Assembly (NCBI RefSeq): GCF_021390595.1
Contig: NZ_JAJEJR010000002.1
Span: 558,001 to 622,000, forward strand
Length of the DNA: 64,000 nt
Direction: 5' to 3'
Source: Paraburkholderia sp. HP33-1
Lineage (GTDB): Bacteria; Pseudomonadota; Gammaproteobacteria; Burkholderiales; Burkholderiaceae
Made by a program: the position numbers and the translations under genes. The notes under the pieces were generated by a model. It saw only the letters and a list, made by a program, of their open reading frames with translations, had not been told where the DNA came from and searched no databases. This document shows positions 42,628 to 50,947 of this stretch, in pieces; the stretch's first letter is position 1; each line of letters begins with the position of its first letter.

Positions 42628-43590
42628 ATGAACAACTTTATTCGACCTCCCGTTTTTTATCCGTCCACGGTGGTTTTCGTCGACGACAACGACAGCTACC
42701 TCGATGCGCTGCGCCGGTTTTTTCCGGGCACCTACTCGAACCTGTTTTTCACGCGTCCGCAAGCGGCGCTCAACTATATCCGCCAGCACGCGCGCGAGAA
42801 TTCACTCGAGTTCGCGGCGGCCTCGGTGTGCCTGAGCGAGCCGGGCGTCGAGCGCTTCGTCGAGACGTCGGCGGAGCGTGACATCGTCGCGCGGCCGTCG
42901 CGCTTCGAGGAAGTGGCGGCGGTCGTCGTCGACTATGACATGCCGGGTATCGGCGGCGTCGAATTTCTGTCGTCGATCTCGCACCTGCGCTGCGCGAAGG
43001 TGTTGCTCACCGGTGTCGCGGATGAAACCGTCGCGGTGAAGGCGTTCAACGCCGGCATCGTCGATCTGTACCTGCGCAAGACCGACGCGGATTCGGCCAA
43101 TCGCCTCACGCATTTCCTGAGGGACGCGAAGAGCCGCCATTGCGCGGAGTCGGGCTGGCTCGCGCTCGGCGAAAACGGCATGACGTACTGCGATCCGCGC
43201 ACGCGCAAGGTGCTCGACGAAGTAGTGGCCGCGCAGGGCATCGTCGAGTATTACTGGCGGCCCGAGCAGAACGTGATCCTGATGTTCGACGGCGCGGGCA
43301 ACCCGAGCGTGTTCGTCGCGTGGGCCGAGAACGACTGGATCTCGCAGGGCGAGATCGTCGCCGACGAGGGGGGGCCGTCCGACCTGCTGCGGCAGCTCGC
43401 CGTGCGCGAGATGATGCCGCTGTTCTGGCCTGACCTCGCCTATCGCTCCGGCATGAAGTTCCGTTCGCTGACGCCGCAAAGCATCCCCGGCTGGGACGAC
43501 GCGTTCTTCGGCTGGACCCGCATCGAGCTGGCCGAAGTCGGCCTCGATCTCGTCACGTTCGCGCAATGGCGTAGCGACCGCAATCGCTGA
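42628..43590 (+). CDS. Atypical response-regulator protein with unknown C-terminal domain
   Basis: This 320-residue protein has an N-terminal receiver-like domain with Asp19/Asp20 (VVFVDDND), phosphoacceptor-like Asp102 in VVVDYDMPGIGGVEF, Thr128 in LLTGVAD and Lys151. The distance between the acidic pair and Asp102 is about 80 residues instead of about 45, so some 35-40 extra residues are inserted. The C-terminal half (170-320) is not a known DNA-binding domain; it has FGWTRIELAEVGLDLVTF and aromatic-rich segments. It may act by protein-protein contact. No kinase gene is adjacent. Confidence 0.78.
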   Translation: MNNFIRPPVFYPSTVVFVDDNDSYLDALRRFFPGTYSNLFFTRPQAALNYIRQHARENSLEFAAASVCLSEPGVERFVETSAERDIVARPSRFEEVAAVVVDYDMPGIGGVEFLSSISHLRCAKVLLTGVADETVAVKAFNAGIVDLYLRKTDADSANRLTHFLRDAKSRHCAESGWLALGENGMTYCDPRTRKVLDEVVAAQGIVEYYWRPEQNVILMFDGAGNPSVFVAWAENDWISQGEIVADEGGPSDLLRQLAVREMMPLFWPDLAYRSGMKFRSLTPQSIPGWDDAFFGWTRIELAEVGLDLVTFAQWRSDRNR

Positions 43591-43631
43591 GCTGCGCTCA
43601 CGCGTCGGGCGCGGCGGTTCGTGCCGGCGCG

Positions 43632-44606
43632 CTAATCGCGTGCGTGTTCGCAGAGAAAATCGCAGACGGCCCGGTGCATGGCCTGCACGCCCGGGCTCGT
43701 TTCAAGCGCACGCCAGCATCCATGTACAAGCCCCGTGCCGATCACGAGCCGGGCATCTCCACCCGCCGCGCGAATCCGTTCGACGAACACGCGCGCGTCA
43801 TCGCGTAGCGGGTCGTGCTCGGCGCCGATGGCGAGCGTCGGCGGCAGTCCGTCGAAGCGGGTGGCGGCGAGCGGGATCGTCCATGCGGGGGCGGGCGCGG
43901 CTTCGCCTCCGTCCTCACTTTTCCCCCAGTAAGCGTCGCGAAACTTATGCACGTCCGCGAGCGTCAGCATCGGCGCATGGGCCTCGGTGTCGCGCGCGGG
44001 CAATTGCGGCTCGGTGCCGAGCATCGGATAAACGAGCGCGATACCGCGCACCCCGCGCACGCCGTCGTCGCGCAAGCGCAGCGCGATGCTTGCCGCGAGC
44101 GTGCCGCCGGCGCTGTCGCCTGCGAGCTGCAATGTGGCGTTGTCGGGCAGGTCGAACGGCAGACGGTCGTTCAACGCGGCACGGGTGATCGCGAGGCAGT
44201 CGTCGTGCGCGGCTGGCGCCCGATGCTCAGGCGCGAGCCGGTAGTCGACCGCGATCACGTCAAGGCCGGTGTCGGCGGCGAGCCGCGCGGTCACCATCTG
44301 ATGACTGTTCAGCGAGCCGAGCACGAAGCCGCCGCCGTGGACATACAGCACTGTGCCGCGGATACCGCCGTTTTCGCGCGCCTTCGCTGGATGCCGGTAG
44401 AGCCGCAGCGGGATCGCATGGCCCGTGTCGATGTGCATGCTTGCGTCCTCTGTGATCAGTTCGCTGGGCAGCGGCGGCGTCAACGATGCGGCATAGCGGT
44501 CGTAGAGATCGCGCTGCTCGGGCGGCGTCATCGCCGCGTGATGCGACGGATAGAGCGCGCTGGCTCGTTCGATAAAGGCGGCGATTTCCGGCTCAAGCAT
44601 GGCCAC
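43632..44606 (-). CDS. Alpha/beta-hydrolase esterase (hormone-sensitive-lipase family)
   Basis: This 324-residue protein has the oxyanion motif HGGGF, the nucleophile elbow GDSAGG, the acid in GAEHDPLRDD, and the catalytic His in GLVHGCW. These define family IV (HSL) esterases acting on short acyl esters. It has no signal peptide. The start overlaps the thioesterase stop (44593) so the two are probably translated together; ATG 44600 is an alternative start. Confidence 0.92.
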   Translation of the reverse strand: MAMLEPEIAAFIERASALYPSHHAAMTPPEQRDLYDRYAASLTPPLPSELITEDASMHIDTGHAIPLRLYRHPAKARENGGIRGTVLYVHGGGFVLGSLNSHQMVTARLAADTGLDVIAVDYRLAPEHRAPAAHDDCLAITRAALNDRLPFDLPDNATLQLAGDSAGGTLAASIALRLRDDGVRGVRGIALVYPMLGTEPQLPARDTEAHAPMLTLADVHKFRDAYWGKSEDGGEAAPAPAWTIPLAATRFDGLPPTLAIGAEHDPLRDDARVFVERIRAAGGDARLVIGTGLVHGCWRALETSPGVQAMHRAVCDFLCEHARD

Positions 44607-45135
44607 TCCGTTCGGGTTGTGTTTCCGGTTGCGCGGCGCACGGCAGAGCGATCACACGTCCCGCGAAACGCGCCGGTGGCAACGCCGCATGTGCTTGCGC
44701 GAGCTCGTGTATCCGCGCTTCGACGTCCGGATCGAAAGCGACGCCACGTGGTCCGCTGGTATCGACGTGCAGCAGCATCTGCTCGCCCGCGGCGACGGGG
44801 CCGCTGGGTTGGTTTGGCGTCGTGTCCAGCGAAAACATTTCGAAGTACAGATGAATTCTTTTTGCATCGTGCCCAAGTACCCGCATGTCGATGCGAACCT
44901 GCGTGCCTTGTTTGATCTCGTGAAGATAGTTGAGGTGCGCTTCGAGGGTATAGATCGAACGATGCCGCTCTTTGCGCACGGCGTCGGACAGGCCGATCAG
45001 ATCGATCAGTCGGTCGGCCGCGAGACTGAAGATCAGCATGTAGAACGCGTCGCGCATGTGGCCGTTGTAGTCGACCCATTCGGCGCGCACGCTGTCGCGG
45101 TAGGAGGGTAGGGCAACGGGATACGACATGAGCAT
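44593..45135 (-). CDS. Hotdog-fold acyl-CoA thioesterase
   Basis: This 180-residue protein has the 4HBT-type signature EWVDYNGHMRDAFYMLIFSLAADRLIDLIGL, with Asp22 as the probable catalytic residue, and SIYTLEAHLNYLHEIKQG. It resembles the thioesterase part of carnitine-dehydrogenase/betainyl-CoA thioesterase proteins, so a quaternary-amine acyl-CoA is one possible substrate, but no carnitine genes are near. It is followed by an overlapping esterase gene. ATG 45135 follows AGGAGAAAC; an ATG two codons later is an alternative. Confidence 0.87.
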   Translation of the reverse strand: MLMSYPVALPSYRDSVRAEWVDYNGHMRDAFYMLIFSLAADRLIDLIGLSDAVRKERHRSIYTLEAHLNYLHEIKQGTQVRIDMRVLGHDAKRIHLYFEMFSLDTTPNQPSGPVAAGEQMLLHVDTSGPRGVAFDPDVEARIHELAQAHAALPPARFAGRVIALPCAAQPETQPERSGHA

Positions 45136-45398
45136 GTTTCTCCTCGATCGAATGCGCTGGCTGCGGAGAGTCGTACTGCGTCGTCAGTGTAGTTCAACGC
45201 GATGAGGCTGCGTCGGCGGCGCAATTGAATGGACAGGTGTGGATCGGATTGTGGTCGTTATAGCAACAGTGAATTCATGGTTCCTGGCTTTATACGCGGC
45301 CTGATCGACTTCTAAACTGCCCTCACCGCTACGCATAGCTGATGGTTACATGTTGCGCCGCGGCAATCGCATGAAGCCATATCTGGAGGTTGGGAATC

Positions 45399-45686
45399 AT
45401 GAAGTCCATCAGGTCGCTGGTCGAAGCGGGAGTTATCGCTGTTCTCATTGCCGCGCCGCTCGCGGCGTTTGCCCAGTCGAATCAGGCCGATAAGCCGATG
45501 ACGCGTGCTCAGGTAGGCGCCGATCCGGCCAATATCCGGGCGGCAGAAGCAAGGGGCGCGTCGCAAACCCAGGCTGCGCGAAATAGCGGCTACGGAACGC
45601 CCGCGAGTGGTTCGTCGCAGCGCAGTGGCCGCGCCGATTTTGTGCCGAGTTCGTATTCCGCGCCGGTGGTCAACTACACGCGGTGA
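45399..45686 (+). CDS. Small exported DUF4148 protein
   Basis: This 95-residue precursor has signal peptide MKSIRSLVEAGVIAVLIAAPLAAFA and mature start QSNQADKPMTRAQVGADPANIRAAEARG, which fits DUF4148, a Burkholderiales periplasmic family expanded in many copies and of unknown function. ATG 45399 follows TGGAGG. Confidence 0.85.
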   Translation: MKSIRSLVEAGVIAVLIAAPLAAFAQSNQADKPMTRAQVGADPANIRAAEARGASQTQAARNSGYGTPASGSSQRSGRADFVPSSYSAPVVNYTR

Positions 45687-46066
45687 CTACACCGTATATA
45701 TCGAACGCAACTTCCGAATATCTGCCACCGCCTCTAGCCCGGTGATCCGGGCAATCAATTCCTCCGTTTTGCCCGCACCGGCTGCCGGCGCCATCAGCTC
45801 GAGCCCCTTGGCGCTCACGGCTCCGGCGGCATTCACCGCCCCCTCCACCTCCGATTGCGGGTAATCCCTAGCTGCTTCCCATCCCATTCGCCAGCCCTTT
45901 CACGGCCGCGAAACGCGTTTTCCCCGACTAAGCAAATTTCTATTGCCACCGCATATTTTGAATAACAAAGCGTAGCCGGTGGCACTTACACTGCTTTCCG
46001 AACTCCTGTTGAGTGCGAGTCGGAATCACGCGGCGGCGCTCGACAAAAAATTCATTTGGAGACCTT
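45687..46066. other. Gap upstream of the catabolic region
   Basis: About 380 bp; likely contains the promoter of the catabolic genes. A minus-strand 66-codon frame (45687-45887) looks protein-like in composition but matches nothing I know and has no clear ribosome site. Confidence 0.4.
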
Positions 46067-47107
46067 ATGAAAGAATTGATGCTGGTCGGCACGGCCGCCA
46101 ATCGCCCGAATGCCATTGGTTCGATGTACCGTCTGAAGCCGGGCGGCGAGTGGGAAAAACTGACCGACTTCCCCGACGACGCTTCGGTGCAGGCGATCAC
46201 GCCGCATCCCGAGCGCCCCGATCTGCTGTTCGCGGCGACGCGCAAAGGCGTGTATCGCTCGAAGGACGGCGGCGATTCATGGTCGCGCCTGAACGTGACC
46301 GACGAGACGATCCAGTTCTGGAGCGTGGTGATTCATCCGACGCGTCCCGATACGCTGTTTGCGGCGGGCGGCCCGGTCAGCATCTATCGTAGCGACGACG
46401 GCGGCGACAGCTGGCGCAAGTGCAAGGCCGACCATCCGGAGCGCTTCAAGATTTCGTTCGGCGATTCGCGGGTGATGCGCATCGCGTTTCATCCGGTCAA
46501 TCCCGATGTGATGTACGCGGTCGCGGAGATCAATGGTTTCCTCGTCAGCGAGGACGGCGGTGAGACGTGGCGCGGCGAAGCAGAAGGCCTGCTCGAACTG
46601 GCGAAACTGCCGCATCTGAAAAGCAGAATCGAAACCGACGACGACGCCGAAGGCGTGTTCGACGCGCACTCCGTTTGCACGACGAGCGCCGATCCGGACG
46701 CGCTGTTCTATATCTGCCGCCTCGGCATTTTCGAAAGCCGCGACAAAGGCAAGACTTTCCGCGATCTCGAAGTCGGCAAGTTCGCGCCGTTCTCGTATGC
46801 ACGCGACTGCCGCTTCGTCTGCGACGATCCTAAGAAGATGTACGCGTGCTTCAGCATTTCGTCGCGCAGCAACGCGGGCGCGCTGTACGCGAGCGACGAC
46901 CTCGGCAAGAGCTGGTACCGCGCGGACGCGCAGGTGAACCCGGCGAGCACGATGCTCGGCTTCGGCGTGCATCCGCGTGACCCGAACGGCGTGATCAGCG
47001 TCACGCGCGGCGGCCAGGTGTTCTTCACGACCGACGGCGGCGACAACTGGACCGAAAAACCTCTTCCGCAAGGCGCCGGCGATGCGTTCTGCGCGGCGAT
47101 GCTGTAA
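46067..47107 (+). CDS. BNR/sialidase-like beta-propeller protein, first gene of the catabolic operon
   Basis: This 346-residue protein has repeated Asp-box (BNR) motifs such as YRSKDGGDSWSR, YRSDDGGDSWRK, VSEDGGETWRG, ASDDLGKSWYR and TTDGGDNWTE, spaced as in a six- or seven-bladed propeller. It has no signal peptide, so it is cytosolic. Sialidase activity is unlikely because the Arg triad is not evident. In this operon it may be a lactonase-like or scaffold protein acting in aromatic breakdown, which is inference. ATG 46067 follows GGAGAC. The next gene starts 22 bp later. Confidence 0.85.
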   Translation: MKELMLVGTAANRPNAIGSMYRLKPGGEWEKLTDFPDDASVQAITPHPERPDLLFAATRKGVYRSKDGGDSWSRLNVTDETIQFWSVVIHPTRPDTLFAAGGPVSIYRSDDGGDSWRKCKADHPERFKISFGDSRVMRIAFHPVNPDVMYAVAEINGFLVSEDGGETWRGEAEGLLELAKLPHLKSRIETDDDAEGVFDAHSVCTTSADPDALFYICRLGIFESRDKGKTFRDLEVGKFAPFSYARDCRFVCDDPKKMYACFSISSRSNAGALYASDDLGKSWYRADAQVNPASTMLGFGVHPRDPNGVISVTRGGQVFFTTDGGDNWTEKPLPQGAGDAFCAAML

Positions 47108-47129
47108 GCGAACGAAGGACGATGCAACC

Positions 47130-47996
47130 ATGACACAAAGACTCAACGGCGTGATCCGCGCGCTGCAGACCGGACGCCGGATTGCGTTCACGTCGTTCAT
47201 TCAGGCGGAAGTGGAATCGGCGGTGGCGTTCGCGCAGTCGTCGAACGATGGCGTCGTGTTCGAGCTCGAGCACACCCCCTGGGATATTCGCTCGCTGCGC
47301 GAATCGATGCAATTCCTGCTGTTGCGCGAGCGCATTGCGAAGGCGCAGTCGGTTGCCTGCCAGATGACGCCGCTCGTGCGCATTCCGCCCAGCGGCAGCG
47401 AAATGAACCAGTGGTTCGCGAAGCAGGCGCTCGATCTCGGCGCATACGGGATCGTCTGGCCGCGCATCAGCACGCCGGAGGAAGCGTACAACGCGGTCGC
47501 CGCGTGCCGTTATCCGCGCCTGAAGAGCGCGCCGCTCTACGAGCCGGCGGGCTTGCGCGGCGATGCGCCGATGCCCGCGGCCCGCTATTGGGGCGTGTCG
47601 CAGCAGGAGTACTACCGCAAGGCTGACGTATGGCCGCTCGCGCCGGAAGGTGAGGTGCTGGTCGTGTTGATGATCGAGGACACGCGTGCGATCGAAAACC
47701 TCGAGGAGATCGTCAAGCAGGTGCCGGGCATCGGCGTACTGCTGATCGGCGAGGGCGACCTGACGCAGGAGCTTGGTTGTCCGCGTCAGTACGACAACCC
47801 GGAGTTGCTGCGCATGATGGATCACGTGCTCGAAGTCGGCAAGGCTTACGACATTCCGGTCGGTCATCCGCATGTGACTAATCAGAACGTGGGCCGCGTG
47901 ATCGAACAGGGCTACCGCTTCCTGATGACCTATCCGAAGCGCGATTTTTCCGCGCTCGACAAGGGCCTGCAACTCGCCGGCCGTTCGGCGGCTTAA
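47130..47996 (+). CDS. HpcH/HpaI-family aldolase
   Basis: This 288-residue protein shows HpcH/HpaI features: GVVFELEHTPWDIRSLRES, QALDLGAYGIVWPRI, VVLMIEDTRAIENLEEI and GIGVLLIGEGDL, with the metal-binding Glu and Asp. These class II aldolases split 4-hydroxy-2-oxo acids into pyruvate and an aldehyde or oxaloacetate. Beside a 4-oxalomesaconate-hydratase-like gene, the expected substrate is 4-carboxy-4-hydroxy-2-oxoadipate or a close relative. That reaction is normally done by the unrelated LigK/RraA-type enzyme, so this assignment is inference. Confidence 0.9.
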   Translation: MTQRLNGVIRALQTGRRIAFTSFIQAEVESAVAFAQSSNDGVVFELEHTPWDIRSLRESMQFLLLRERIAKAQSVACQMTPLVRIPPSGSEMNQWFAKQALDLGAYGIVWPRISTPEEAYNAVAACRYPRLKSAPLYEPAGLRGDAPMPAARYWGVSQQEYYRKADVWPLAPEGEVLVVLMIEDTRAIENLEEIVKQVPGIGVLLIGEGDLTQELGCPRQYDNPELLRMMDHVLEVGKAYDIPVGHPHVTNQNVGRVIEQGYRFLMTYPKRDFSALDKGLQLAGRSAA

Positions 47997-48015
47997 GGCG
48001 AAGCACGGAGGAATC

Positions 48016-49005
48016 ATGACAGCGAAACTGTCCATCGTGCTGGGGCCTCACGGCCAGGTGCGCGATCTGCGTGACGGTATCGTCGGCGTTCAGGGCTTCG
48101 AGCTCGAATTCATCGAGAAGAAGCGCATGCCCGACGCCTACCGCGAGATGGCGCGTAGCCAGCCGTATGACATCTGCGAAATGGCGCCGACCTCGTATCT
48201 GATGGCGGTCGCGGCCGGTGCGCCGATCACCGCGCTCGCACTGCCGATGACGAGACGTTTCCGCCATGCTGGCATGCAACGGCTGCGTTCGTCGGCGATT
48301 CGCGGACCGAAGGATCTCGAAGGGCGGCGCGTCGGCGTGCGCACGTATTCGGTCACGGCGGCCGTCTGGACGCGTGGCATTTTCGCCGACGAATACGGCG
48401 TCGATCCCGACAAGATCACGTGGGTCACCGAAGAGGAAGAGAACGTGGCAAGCTTCGCGACGCCGCCAAACGTGCAGCGGCTCGCCGAAGGCCAGTCAAT
48501 CGCGGAGCTGATGAAGCGCGGCGAACTCGAAGCCGCGTTCGGCGGACTGGCGGGCGCGGGCAGTGATCTCGAAGACGAACTGGTCGAGATCGTCGACGAT
48601 GCCGACGCGCGCGAGCGCGACTGGTTCGAACGCACGGGCATCTATCCGTTACACGGCATGATCGTCGTACGCAACGATGTGCTCGAACGACATCCCACCC
48701 TGGCGACGGCGCTATTCGACGCATTCACGCAAGCCAAGGCGAACTACCTCGAACGGATTGGTAGCGGCGAGGCGAACGGTGCGGAAGACAAGCGTTACCG
48801 CGGACTGTCGCAATGGGTTGGCGATCCACTGCCGTATGGTTTCAACGAAAACGCGCCATCGCTTGCGGCGCTCGTGCGCTACGCCGATGAGCAGCGGCTG
48901 ATTCCGAATTTGCCGCCGTTGCAGGCCGTATTCCACGATCCGCGTATCAACACCGCGATCGACCACGTACAACACGAGGCGCTGGCCACCGCGAGCCGCA
49001 CATGA
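48016..49005 (+). CDS. 4,5-dihydroxyphthalate decarboxylase-like protein, copy A
   Basis: This 329-residue protein has no signal peptide but the fold of periplasmic binding proteins. LSIVLGPHGQVRDL, YDICEMAPTSYLMA, LEGRRVGVRTYSVTAAVWTRGI, DEYGVDPDKITWVTE and GIYPLHGMIVVRNDVL are features I associate with the 4,5-dihydroxyphthalate decarboxylase (Pht5) family. That enzyme makes protocatechuate from 4,5-dihydroxyphthalate. Lack of a signal peptide argues for an enzyme rather than a transporter subunit. A related gene follows 11 bp later, so the two may form a complex. Confidence 0.83.
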   Translation: MTAKLSIVLGPHGQVRDLRDGIVGVQGFELEFIEKKRMPDAYREMARSQPYDICEMAPTSYLMAVAAGAPITALALPMTRRFRHAGMQRLRSSAIRGPKDLEGRRVGVRTYSVTAAVWTRGIFADEYGVDPDKITWVTEEEENVASFATPPNVQRLAEGQSIAELMKRGELEAAFGGLAGAGSDLEDELVEIVDDADARERDWFERTGIYPLHGMIVVRNDVLERHPTLATALFDAFTQAKANYLERIGSGEANGAEDKRYRGLSQWVGDPLPYGFNENAPSLAALVRYADEQRLIPNLPPLQAVFHDPRINTAIDHVQHEALATASRT

Positions 49006-49016
49006 AAGGGACCGAC

Positions 49017-49898
49017 ATGACCACGCTCACCGCGATGATGGGCACTTACAAGAAGACCGCGCCGCTGAAGGACGGCAGCGTCGCTTCGCCTGCCGTGCGC
49101 CTCGATTTCGCCGATGTGGACACCGCGCAGAAGGCGTTCAAGGACGTCGTGCGCGGCCTGAAGTTCGACGTCGCGGAACTCGCGGTCGTCACGTTCCTGC
49201 AGGCGTACGAAGCGGGCAAGCCCTACGTGATGCTGCCGTTCGTGATGAACGGCATGTTCCACCACAAGAGCATCCTGTGCCGCACCGCCGACGATCTGAA
49301 GCCGCAGGATCTCGCCGGCAAAACCGTCGCGATGCGCTCGTATCCGCAAACCACGCCGACGTGGGTGCGCGGCATTCTGTCCGATGAATACGGCGTTGAA
49401 CTCGACAAGGTGCGCTGGCTCACTCAGGAAGGCGCGCACGTCGCCGAGTTTCGCGACCCCGAGTTCGTCACGCGTATCGATTCGACACTGAGCCTCGAAG
49501 ATATGTTGCGCGCGGGCGAAGTCGACGCGATCATCGCGGGCGGCGCGTTGTCCGGTGATCCTGGCATTCGCACGTTGATTCCTGAGCCGAAGGAAGCGGC
49601 CGCGGCATGGTACAGCCGCACTCACGTCGTGCCGATCAATCACGTCGTGACGATTCGCAAGGAAATCGCGGAGACGCGGGCCGATCTCGTGCGCGAAGTG
49701 TTCGATATGCTGCTGAAAAGCCGCGCGGCGAGCGGCGAACTGCCGCCCGCGAACGGCCCGGACTTGCAGCCCGTCGGTTTCGATGCGCTGCGCCCGGCAC
49801 TCGAAACTGTCATCCGGTACGCGTTCGAGCAGAAGCTGATCTCGCAGCGCTATACCGTCGAAGAACTGTACGGCAACGTCGCGAAGATTCTGGCTTGA
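49017..49898 (+). CDS. 4,5-dihydroxyphthalate decarboxylase-like protein, copy B
   Basis: This 293-residue paralogue of the preceding protein shares KTVAMRSYPQTTPTWVRGILSDEYGVELDKVRWLT and HVVPINHVVTIRKEIAE but is clearly diverged and shorter. It has no signal peptide. It may be a second subunit or an enzyme for a different dihydroxybenzoate carboxylate. ATG 49017 follows AAGGGA; a start at 49002, overlapping copy A, is also possible. Confidence 0.8.
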   Translation: MTTLTAMMGTYKKTAPLKDGSVASPAVRLDFADVDTAQKAFKDVVRGLKFDVAELAVVTFLQAYEAGKPYVMLPFVMNGMFHHKSILCRTADDLKPQDLAGKTVAMRSYPQTTPTWVRGILSDEYGVELDKVRWLTQEGAHVAEFRDPEFVTRIDSTLSLEDMLRAGEVDAIIAGGALSGDPGIRTLIPEPKEAAAAWYSRTHVVPINHVVTIRKEIAETRADLVREVFDMLLKSRAASGELPPANGPDLQPVGFDALRPALETVIRYAFEQKLISQRYTVEELYGNVAKILA

Positions 49899-49953
49899 CA
49901 GCGCGCAGGCGAGCAGGGCAGTCGGAGCAGAAAGCTTTAACAAGGAGACAACG

Positions 49954-50892
49954 GTGGCTTCACCGATCAAAGGAATGTCATACGTCCGGCTCAGTGCGCC
50001 GGATCTCGGCCGCATGCAGGCGTTTCTCGAAGACTTCGGTATGGTGCTCGCGCATCGCGATGCGAAGCGCCTCTATATGCGCGGTGTCGGCGACTCGCCA
50101 TTTCTTCACGTGACCGAGCTCGGCGCGCCCGGCGCGATCAGCTTCGGCTACGAACTCAGCGAAGATGCCGACCTCGCCGCGCTCGCGAAGTTGCCCGGCG
50201 CGCAGGGCATCGAATCGCCGGACGTGCCGGGCGGCGGCCAGCGCGTACGGCTGCAGGACCCGAACGGCTTCTGGCTCGAACTCGTGACCGGTCGCGATCG
50301 CGTGACACCACTGCCGTCGCGCGTACTGGTGCGTGGTCCCGAGGGCGAAAGCCGTTCGCTCGGTCCGGCGCGCGTGGTGCGCATCGCGCACACCGCGTAC
50401 GCGACGCCGAATCTTACCGACACGATCGGCTGGTATCAGCGCACATTCGGCCTGCTGCCGACCGACGAGCTGTTCGTCGGCGACAAGAACAACGTGATCG
50501 GCCAGTTCAATCGGATCGATCGCGGCGACGAGCTCGTCGATCATCACGTGATCTTTTTGCTGCGCGGGCAACGCGCTGGCATGCATCACGTGTCGTATCA
50601 GGTCGAGGGCGTCGACGACATCTTCTTCGGATACGACCACATGGCGCACCGTTCGCACGATCACGTGCGCGGCATCGGCCGTCATGCGCTCGGCAGTCAG
50701 ATTTTCGACTACTGGATGAGCCCGTTCGAGCAGATGCACGAGCATTGGATCTCGCATGAACAGCTCAACGCGGCGAGCCGCTTCAATCGCATCCAGATTG
50801 GCGAAGGCATGAGCTACGACACCGGCGAAAAGCCACCCGAGCGCTTCGTCAAACAGGCCACGCAGATCGTCGAGTGGCCGGCTGACGCCTGA
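49954..50892 (+). CDS. VOC-superfamily dioxygenase (two-domain extradiol type)
   Basis: This 312-residue protein is made of two vicinal-oxygen-chelate modules. The N-terminal one starts MSYVRLSAPDLGRMQAFLEDFG; the second has VVRIAHTAYATPNLTDTIGWYQRTFGL, GMHHVSYQVEGVDDI and HEHWISHEQ with His and Glu ligands for Fe(II)/Mn(II). Type I extradiol dioxygenases of this length cleave catechols next to the hydroxyls. Start GTG 49954 follows AAGGAGAC. In this operon it is the best candidate for ring cleavage. Confidence 0.88.
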   Translation: MASPIKGMSYVRLSAPDLGRMQAFLEDFGMVLAHRDAKRLYMRGVGDSPFLHVTELGAPGAISFGYELSEDADLAALAKLPGAQGIESPDVPGGGQRVRLQDPNGFWLELVTGRDRVTPLPSRVLVRGPEGESRSLGPARVVRIAHTAYATPNLTDTIGWYQRTFGLLPTDELFVGDKNNVIGQFNRIDRGDELVDHHVIFLLRGQRAGMHHVSYQVEGVDDIFFGYDHMAHRSHDHVRGIGRHALGSQIFDYWMSPFEQMHEHWISHEQLNAASRFNRIQIGEGMSYDTGEKPPERFVKQATQIVEWPADA

Positions 50893-50947
50893 CGCGCCGC
50901 GTCGATGAACGCATCGGCTTTCGCATCCAACAACACGGTAAATCACG

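Noticed and set aside
45687..45887. Small minus-strand frame of 66 codons after the DUF4148 gene
   Set aside because: Composition is protein-like, but no family, no ribosome site and no context support it.
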